Below are positions 58,443 to 64,000 of a DNA stretch of 64,000 nucleotides, one piece after another. The stretch's first letter is position 1. Every line of letters starts with the position of its first letter. Both the position numbers and the translations under genes were made by a program. The DNA is from Croceivirga sp. (GTDB lineage Bacteria; Bacteroidota; Bacteroidia; Flavobacteriales; Flavobacteriaceae). Location: positions 1-64,000 of the forward strand of contig JANQKR010000015.1 in NCBI GenBank assembly GCA_028281025.1. Reading direction: 5' to 3'. Below the pieces are notes generated by a model that made no database searches, was not told the DNA's origin, and worked only from the letters and a program-made list of their open reading frames with translations.

Positions 58443-60272
58443 ATGAAAATAAAAAAGGCAATCGTTTTAGGGGTTATAGCGCAATTGGACGCCATCATAG
58501 CCAAAATGAATGAAGATGAAGAGCGTCTAAAAGAAACTTTGGGGGATGTAAGCCCCTATCATGAAAAAAGCGCCCAAAACCTTGCCAATTATGGCTCTTT
58601 CCGAAGTTTTGATGTGCGGAAAATGCAAGAACACCTTAAAAATTTAGGTCTTACCCGTTTTGCCAATGCCGAAGGGCATATCAAAGCGAGTGTACTCACA
58701 ATTCGCTATCTCTTGGGTCTTACCGTTGCGGAACATGAAAAAGAAGCCCTGAAGGGGCAATGGTCCATAAAAAAAGGGAAAAAAATATTGGCGAGAAACA
58801 CTAAAAACCTACTTGGCGAGGGCGTTAGCGAAAGAAGGGTCCGGATTATGGTCACACAACCCAAGGAGGCCGCTGATGACTACGAAATGGTAAAACAAAT
58901 GATTGAAAAAGGGATGGACTGTGCGAGGATCAACTGCGCACATGATTCCCAGGAAGTTTGGTCGAAAATAATATCCAATATCAAAAAGGCGGCACAGGAA
59001 CTCAACAAAGAAGTGAAAATTGCCATGGATTTGGCCGGACCCAAGATACGGACCGGTAAGATTGTCCCTGGACCACGGGTATTGCGTTGTAAACCGAAAA
59101 AGGATGCCTTTGGTAAAGCAATCGAACCGGGAATGATAATCCTCGTTCCAGAATCGGAATATGTGCCATTGCCAAACATGCTTCCCATGAAATCGGGGGA
59201 TTTGGGTAAACTGCAAATCGGCCAGGTGCTTTCCTTGGTGGATGCAAGGTCAAAACACCGACAACTCAGGGTAACGAACTGCAACAATACCAATGTGGAG
59301 GCCGAAACGATGCAAACGATTTATTTTGAACCTGGTTTGGTCCTTAATGCGACTACCGATGAAATGTTGGAATTGACCGTTGGGGAAATCCCACCAAAGG
59401 AAAACGCCCTGGTACTTAAGGTCGATGACGAAATACGTATTCATAAAGAGGATATTCTAGGGACTTCCGCCAAGTTTTCGGACGAAGGTGTATTGGCACA
59501 ACCCGCGATGATATCCTGTCAACTGCCCGAAGTATTCTCGTATATAAAGGAAGGGGATCGCGTATTCTTTGATGATGGCAAAATAGCGGGTGTTATTACT
59601 GAGGTCAACGAAGTCTATTTTAAAGTAAAAATTACGTTGGCCAAAGAAAATGGATCCAAGCTTAAAGCGGAGAAGGGTATTAACTTTCCCGATACCCAAT
59701 TAGGCTTCTCGGGTCTGACCCTCAAGGATAGGGAAGATCTTGTGTTTGTTTCGGAAAACGCCGATATCGTGAACTTTTCCTTTGTCAACCGCCCTAAGGA
59801 TGTTACAGAACTCTATGACGTGCTCAAGAAGCTCAATGCATTGGAGCGCATGGGAATCATACTAAAAATTGAAACCCAATTTGCATTTGAGAATTTGGTC
59901 CCCATCCTTCTTGAGGCCATGAAAACGGAAAATGTTGGTGTGATGATCGCTCGGGGTGATTTGGCCATAGAAACGGGATGGGAAAATATTGGTCAGGTCC
60001 AACAGGAAATCGTATCCATTTGTGGAGCTGCCCATGTACCTGTTATCTGGGCCACACAGGTATTGGAAAACTTGGCCAAAAGTGGCCTGCCATCACGTTC
60101 AGAAATCACCGACGCCACAACAGCCTTAAAGGCGGAATGTGTCATGCTCAACAAGGGTCCTTACATCAATGAGGCCATTAGCTTGCTCAACACCATACTT
60201 TCCAAGATGGAAAGCTCACAGCATAAGAAGGAGTCCATGTTGCCGCGACTTAAATCTTTAATGATCCAATGA
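58443..60272 (+). CDS. Atypical pyruvate kinase-like protein
   Basis: Pyruvate kinase makes ATP and pyruvate from phosphoenolpyruvate and ADP. This 609-residue protein has the core (DCARINCAHD at 159-168, MDLAGPKIRTG, GIILKIET with K475 and E477, VMIARGDLAIE with D506, IWATQVLENL). Several features are unusual. There is a 130-residue N-terminal helical extension. The inserted B domain is about twice the usual size (about 206-408). MLNKGPY stands where MLSGETA is usual. The C-terminal regulatory domain is missing. K201 replaces the Glu linked to K+ dependence. It could be a K+-independent kinase or a related enzyme. Confidence 0.83.
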   Translation: MKIKKAIVLGVIAQLDAIIAKMNEDEERLKETLGDVSPYHEKSAQNLANYGSFRSFDVRKMQEHLKNLGLTRFANAEGHIKASVLTIRYLLGLTVAEHEKEALKGQWSIKKGKKILARNTKNLLGEGVSERRVRIMVTQPKEAADDYEMVKQMIEKGMDCARINCAHDSQEVWSKIISNIKKAAQELNKEVKIAMDLAGPKIRTGKIVPGPRVLRCKPKKDAFGKAIEPGMIILVPESEYVPLPNMLPMKSGDLGKLQIGQVLSLVDARSKHRQLRVTNCNNTNVEAETMQTIYFEPGLVLNATTDEMLELTVGEIPPKENALVLKVDDEIRIHKEDILGTSAKFSDEGVLAQPAMISCQLPEVFSYIKEGDRVFFDDGKIAGVITEVNEVYFKVKITLAKENGSKLKAEKGINFPDTQLGFSGLTLKDREDLVFVSENADIVNFSFVNRPKDVTELYDVLKKLNALERMGIILKIETQFAFENLVPILLEAMKTENVGVMIARGDLAIETGWENIGQVQQEIVSICGAAHVPVIWATQVLENLAKSGLPSRSEITDATTALKAECVMLNKGPYINEAISLLNTILSKMESSQHKKESMLPRLKSLMIQ

Positions 60273-60374
60273 TCACCTCGATAAAAAGGGGGTTGCCATG
60301 ATCGGGATCAAAGGGTTTCCCCTCTTAAGAAAGGAATTTATTTTAAGGTGACCGGTGAAACCTAAAGGCTGCCG

Positions 60375-61019
60375 TTAGTTGTCAGTGGAAATGCTGCTTT
60401 TTATCAGGGCATTCGTTAAATCCTTGGCATACTTGTTCACGGTATTGGTTAAGTTGGATGGGTCTTTGACCTCAAAACGTCCTATCCATTGGAGGTTATC
60501 ACCAGAATCTTCCGTAAGTCGGTAAAGACTACTCTCAAAAACATATTTGGTACCACTTCTCAATTGGTCCGGTTCCCATCTTGTGACCGGATAATAGACC
60601 AGATAGCGACCAAACCTTCCTGCCCGTGTTGGAACATAGGCAGTGGATGTGTTTCCTGGAATAACATCGGTGTATTCTTCCGTATTGATCAAATTGGTAA
60701 CGATCACACCATCATAACCACCGGCCATGAGGGTTTTCTTTAAAATGACCAATTCAGTTTCGGAATACTTCTTGTTTAAATCAATGACTTTATTGGCCGC
60801 ATGGGAAGCCGTTCCTTTCACGCCCACTTCCTTCAATTGGGAAACCACACTGTTTTCAAATTTGATTCGAGCAGTGTTGTCCTTTGAACGTCCCACAACG
60901 AGTATCTTTTCATAGGGCTTCTTGGTTTCGCCCACATTTTCGGAACTGGTCAAATACGAAGAACATGCAGAAAACAGGAGGACAACGATGGTTCCTGTAA
61001 AAACGGTTTTTCTTTTCAT
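60375..61019 (-). CDS. Lipoprotein of unknown function
   Basis: This 214-residue protein has a lipoprotein signal (lipobox LFSAC, Cys19). The mature part begins KPYEKILVVGRSKDNTARIK, followed by a predicted alpha/beta region (ELVILKKTLMAGGYDGVIVT) and a Tyr-rich middle. Small lipoproteins with such a start may be DUF4136-like, but I cannot confirm this. It is convergent with the pyruvate kinase-like gene and divergent from rimP. Confidence 0.72.
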   Translation of the reverse strand: MKRKTVFTGTIVVLLFSACSSYLTSSENVGETKKPYEKILVVGRSKDNTARIKFENSVVSQLKEVGVKGTASHAANKVIDLNKKYSETELVILKKTLMAGGYDGVIVTNLINTEEYTDVIPGNTSTAYVPTRAGRFGRYLVYYPVTRWEPDQLRSGTKYVFESSLYRLTEDSGDNLQWIGRFEVKDPSNLTNTVNKYAKDLTNALIKSSISTDN

Positions 61020-61186
61020 GGAAGTTATAGTTTTAGGTTAGTTCGATGGTGAAAATACTAATTTATCCTTTCGCTTAGACCTTCCAAAATCCAATTTTAA
61101 TGGTAGCCATTGCCTTTACAATCTTCCCATTTGGACCCGAAAGATAAATGGCAGATGGTGTTGGTATTTTTTGTATACCCACAAAT

Positions 61187-61216
61187 TTTGCAAAATGTAG
61201 AAATATCCTATATTTG
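61187..61216 (+). promoter_or_regulatory. Promoter of the rimP-nusA-infB operon
   Basis: TTTG (61187-61190) and TATATTTG (61209-61216) are 18 bases apart and match the Bacteroidetes consensus. The transcript would have a leader of about 60 bases containing the hairpin at 61247-61267. Confidence 0.75.
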
Positions 61217-61246
61217 CACCACGCAAGTGATATACGAGGTATTCAT

Positions 61247-61267
61247 GAGGGGACTACAGGTCCCCTC
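61247..61267 (+). terminator. Leader hairpin before rimP (possible attenuator)
   Basis: GAGGGGAC / GTCCCCTC with a five-base loop is followed by TTTTATT. It looks like an intrinsic terminator placed between promoter and first gene, so it may control entry into the operon that encodes NusA, a factor acting at such hairpins. Confidence 0.65.
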
Positions 61268-61284
61268 TTTTATTGCTCAATTTT

Positions 61285-61746
61285 ATGTTCGAGGAAAAGG
61301 TTGGGGACTTATTGAAAAAGGCTTTGGAAAAGCGGCAGGACCTCTTTTTGTTGGACTTTACCATTGGTGGGGACAATACCATAAAAGTGGTTTTGGATGG
61401 GGATAACGGTGTCTCGCTCAACGATTGTATGGAGATAAGTCGTGCCATAGAGCACAACTTGGACAGGGAAGAGACCGACTTTTCATTGGAAGTGACATCC
61501 GCAGGGGCTACGGCACCGCTTGTGCTTCCAAGACAGTACAAAAAAAATGTTGGCCGCAGTTTGGAAGTAAAGACTGAAGGCAGGAGCATAGAAGGGAAAT
61601 TGACCGAAGTAAATGACAACGGCATTACTTTGGAGTGGAAAGCAAGGGAACCAAAACCGGTAGGTAAGGGAAAGCATACTGTTGAAAAAAAACAGGAAAT
61701 TGCCTTTTCAGCGATTGAAGGGGCTAAGGTTGTATTAAAATTTTAA
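61285..61746 (+). CDS. rimP: Ribosome maturation factor RimP
   Basis: RimP assists late assembly of the 30S subunit. The 153-residue protein has the usual two-domain layout: LDFTIGGDNTIKVVLDGDNG, then DCMEISRAIEHNLDREETDF, and the signature VTSAGATAPLVLPRQYKKNVGR. ATG 61285 gives the normal N-terminus (FEEKVGDLLKKAL); a TTG at 61273 would add four residues. It is followed by nusA and infB, the order found in nearly all bacteria. Confidence 0.95.
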   Translation: MFEEKVGDLLKKALEKRQDLFLLDFTIGGDNTIKVVLDGDNGVSLNDCMEISRAIEHNLDREETDFSLEVTSAGATAPLVLPRQYKKNVGRSLEVKTEGRSIEGKLTEVNDNGITLEWKAREPKPVGKGKHTVEKKQEIAFSAIEGAKVVLKF

Positions 61747-61759
61747 TGGCAGGATAAAA

Positions 61760-62992
61760 ATGGAAAATCTGGCGCTTATTGAATCCTTCTCGGAGTTTAA
61801 GGATGATAAGTTTATTGACAGGGTAACGTTAATGGCAATTTTGGAAGAAGTCTTCCGGAACGCCTTAAAAAAGAAGTTTGGCTCGGATGATAATTTTGAT
61901 ATCATCATCAATCCCGATAAAGGGGATTTGGAAATATGGAGGAACAGGATCGTTGTGGAAGACGGTGAGGTGGAAGAGCCCAACGAGGAAATTTCGTTAA
62001 GTGAGGCCCGCAAAATAGAACCGGATTTTGAGGTTGGTGAGGATGTGTCCGAGGAAGTAAAGCTAATGGACCTGGGAAGGCGTTCCATTTTGGCGCTTCG
62101 CCAAAACCTAATTGCCAAAATCCATGAGCATGACAATACCACCATTTACAAGCAGTTCAAGGATTTGGAAGGTGAAATTTATACGGCAGAAGTGCACCAC
62201 ATTCGTCACAAGGCGATTATTCTGCTGGATGATGAGGGCAATGAAATCATTATGCCCAAAGACAAACAGATTCCATCGGATTTCTTCCGCAAAGGGGACA
62301 ATGTGAGGGGGATAATCGAGAGTGTGGAACTTAAAGGGAACAAGCCTGCCATTATTATGTCCAGGACTTCCCCCAAATTTTTGGAGCAGTTGTTCTTCCA
62401 GGAGATTCCCGAAGTTTTTGATGGGTTGATCTCCATTAAAAAAGCGGTTCGAATACCAGGGGAGAAAGCAAAAGTTGCCGTCGATTCCTATGATGACAGA
62501 ATAGATCCCGTGGGAGCTTGTGTCGGTATGAAAGGATCCCGGATTCACGGTATTGTTCGGGAATTGGGAAATGAAAATATAGATGTCATCAACTGGACCA
62601 ACAATTCCCAGTTAATGGTGACCAGGGCATTGAGCCCTGCAAGGGTCACTTCCGTGAAACTGGATGATGAGAAAAAAACGGCCCAGGTATACCTTAAACC
62701 GGAGGAAGTATCCAAGGCTATAGGTAGGGGCGGCCACAATATACGTTTGGCAGGACAATTAACAGGTTACGAAATAGATGTGTTCCGTGAAGGTGTCGAA
62801 GAGGATGTGGAACTAACGGAATTTTCGGATGAAATCGATTCCTGGATTATTGAAGAGTTCAAGAAAATCGGACTGGATACCGCAAGGAGTGTATTGGAGC
62901 AGGATGTGGACGATTTAATAAAGCGAACCGACCTGGAAGAAGAAACGGTTAATGAGGTAGTGCGAATCCTTAAAGCCGAATTTGAAGATTAA
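61760..62992 (+). CDS. nusA: Transcription termination/antitermination factor NusA
   Basis: NusA binds RNA polymerase and affects pausing, termination and antitermination. The 410-residue protein has the N-terminal domain (about 1-125), S1 domain (130-200, with GEIYTAEVHHIRHKAIILLD), KH1 (about 225-290, with DPVGACVGMKGSRIHGIVRE) and KH2 (about 300-360, with SKAIGRGGHNIRLAGQLTG). A short acidic tail follows, without the second C-terminal repeat of the E. coli protein. It starts 13 bases after rimP. Confidence 0.97.
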   Translation: MENLALIESFSEFKDDKFIDRVTLMAILEEVFRNALKKKFGSDDNFDIIINPDKGDLEIWRNRIVVEDGEVEEPNEEISLSEARKIEPDFEVGEDVSEEVKLMDLGRRSILALRQNLIAKIHEHDNTTIYKQFKDLEGEIYTAEVHHIRHKAIILLDDEGNEIIMPKDKQIPSDFFRKGDNVRGIIESVELKGNKPAIIMSRTSPKFLEQLFFQEIPEVFDGLISIKKAVRIPGEKAKVAVDSYDDRIDPVGACVGMKGSRIHGIVRELGNENIDVINWTNNSQLMVTRALSPARVTSVKLDDEKKTAQVYLKPEEVSKAIGRGGHNIRLAGQLTGYEIDVFREGVEEDVELTEFSDEIDSWIIEEFKKIGLDTARSVLEQDVDDLIKRTDLEEETVNEVVRILKAEFED

Positions 62993-62994
62993 AG

Positions 62995-63002
62995 TATATT
63001 TG
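62995..63002 (+). promoter_or_regulatory. Possible internal -7 box for infB
   Basis: TATATTTG matches TAnnTTTG and begins two bases after the nusA stop, 33 bases before the infB ATG. No TTG has the right spacing, so the site may be weak. Confidence 0.4.
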
Positions 63003-63034
63003 CACACAATTTAAAGGGAGTACAGAAGTATTTT

Positions 63035-64000
63035 ATGGCAGACAACCCAACAATACGATTAAATAAGGTTCTACGTGAATTGAACATTTCATTGGATAGG
63101 GCAGTGGACTATCTGGTGTCTAAAGGGCATGAGATAGAGGCTCGGCCTACCACAAAAATTACCAATGAGGTGTATCAGGTATTGTTGGACGAATTCCAGA
63201 CCGATGCCAGTAAAAAAGCGGCCTCCCAGGAAGTGGCAGAGGAAAAGCTAAAGGAAAAAGAGGAACTGCGTTTACAAATGGAGCGCGAACAGGAGGAGCG
63301 TAGATTGGCAAGGGAACGCAAACAAGCGGCTTCAGAACAGGTCATCAAAGGAAAGGTGGAACTTGCAGGGCCAAAAACGGTGGGCAAGATCGATTTGGAT
63401 AAAAAACCGGAACCTCCCAAGCCCAAAGAGGAGCCTGTTGTAAAAAAGGAAGAGCCTAAGCCCGTTAAAGTGGTGGAAGAGAAAAAGGTGGAAGAGAAAC
63501 CTGCTGTTCCCGAAGAGCCAAAGGAACCGGAAACCATAACCACACAATACAAAAAACTTACAGGGCCAAAACTTACTGGGGCTAAGATCGATCTTAGCCA
63601 ATTCAATAAGCCCAAGAAGAAAAAAGAGGAAAGCAAGCCCAATAACACGGGCCCAGGTTCACCATCGGATCGAAAGAAGCGCAGAAAACGGATCATAAGT
63701 AAGAATGATGCCTCTGGACCAGGTGGCAATCGTGGTCGTAATGGCAATAGAAAAGGTGGACAGCGGCAAGCCGTTGCCAAGGTAGAGCCTACTGAGGAGG
63801 AAATCCAGAAACAGGTACGGGAAACCTTGGAGAAACTTCAGGGAAAGACCAATAAGGGCAAGGGAGCGAAGTACCGAAGGGAAAAACGGGATTTACACAG
63901 GCAGCAATCCGAGAAGGAGCTTGAACAGCAGGAAAAGGAAAGTAAACTATTAAAGGTTACCGAGTTCGTCACCGTAAATGAGGTGGCCACCATGATGGAT
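63035..64000 (+). CDS. infB: Translation initiation factor IF-2, N-terminal part
   Basis: IF-2 places initiator tRNA on the 30S subunit. The window holds the first 322 codons; the gene runs off the right end. The N-terminal IF2_N domain (IRLNKVLRELNISLDRAVDY) is followed by a long charged linker rich in Lys, Glu and Pro (about 70-290). A second IF2_N-like segment follows near the end (TEFVTVNEVATMMD). The GTPase domain is outside the window. The long acidic/basic linker is usual in Bacteroidetes. Confidence 0.96.
   Translation, partial: MADNPTIRLNKVLRELNISLDRAVDYLVSKGHEIEARPTTKITNEVYQVLLDEFQTDASKKAASQEVAEEKLKEKEELRLQMEREQEERRLARERKQAASEQVIKGKVELAGPKTVGKIDLDKKPEPPKPKEEPVVKKEEPKPVKVVEEKKVEEKPAVPEEPKEPETITTQYKKLTGPKLTGAKIDLSQFNKPKKKKEESKPNNTGPGSPSDRKKRRKRIISKNDASGPGGNRGRNGNRKGGQRQAVAKVEPTEEEIQKQVRETLEKLQGKTNKGKGAKYRREKRDLHRQQSEKELEQQEKESKLLKVTEFVTVNEVATMMD

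Noticed and set aside
63175-63780. 201-codon minus-strand frame opposite infB
   Set aside because: The low-complexity Ser/Leu/Phe-rich product is explained by the Lys/Glu/Pro linker of IF-2 on the other strand.

Overview
The window looks like a chromosomal segment of a marine member of the Flavobacteriaceae (Bacteroidetes). This rests on the gene families (DUF4097, DUF4249, DUF5916, DUF2723, paired ExbD/TolR, TonB-dependent receptors), on the order of the core genes, and on promoters that fit the Bacteroidetes pattern (TTG, about 19 bases, TAnnTTTG). I would guess the Muricauda/Maribacter neighbourhood, but the sequence alone does not fix the genus. I see no insertion sequence, prophage, rRNA operon or CRISPR array.

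Left part (1-17.5 kb). The tail of a TolQ/ExbB-type channel protein is followed by a small membrane protein and two ExbD/TolR genes. After a terminator come a second ExbD pair and an outer-membrane barrel gene. A long minus-strand run of core genes follows (rplM-rpsI-rpsB-tsf, then pyrH-frr-RND exporter-asnS-rpoN-PAP2-like). It is split between tsf and pyrH by a plus-strand locus with an ECF sigma factor, a membrane anti-sigma-like HEAT protein and two DUF4097 envelope proteins. Ribosomal protein S2 carries an extra helix-hairpin-helix domain.

Middle (17.5-49.6 kb). This holds a DUF5916 outer-membrane protein and a DUF4249/TonB-receptor pair that is bracketed by a degenerate copy of the DUF5916 3' end. 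Next is a tyrosine/homogentisate degradation operon (hppD, hmgA, fahA, a flavin-reductase-like gene and an aminotransferase). It is divergent from a MarR regulator, with a palindrome lying over both promoters. Then come a formylglycine-generating-enzyme-like lipoprotein, a B12-dependent ribonucleotide reductase, polA, a glycosylasparaginase, cutC, a metallophosphoesterase, a cysteine-less thioredoxin-like protein, a very large DUF2723 membrane protein, tRNA-Gln and a Na+/H+ antiporter. Short tandem heptamers sit exactly 22 bases upstream of both hmgA and polA, and REP-like palindromes flank fahA in opposite orientation.

Right part (49.7-64 kb). The most unusual unit is a tightly packed five-gene operon. 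It encodes an outer-membrane TolC channel fused to an N-terminal periplasmic substrate-binding domain, its adaptor lipoprotein, its RND pump, a membrane-bound class III nucleotide cyclase with atypical purine-selecting residues, and a K+-type channel whose gene overlaps the cyclase. It reads like a coupled sensing, efflux and signalling system. It is followed by an atypical pyruvate kinase-like protein, a lipoprotein, and the rimP-nusA-infB operon with a leader hairpin; infB runs off the end of the window.
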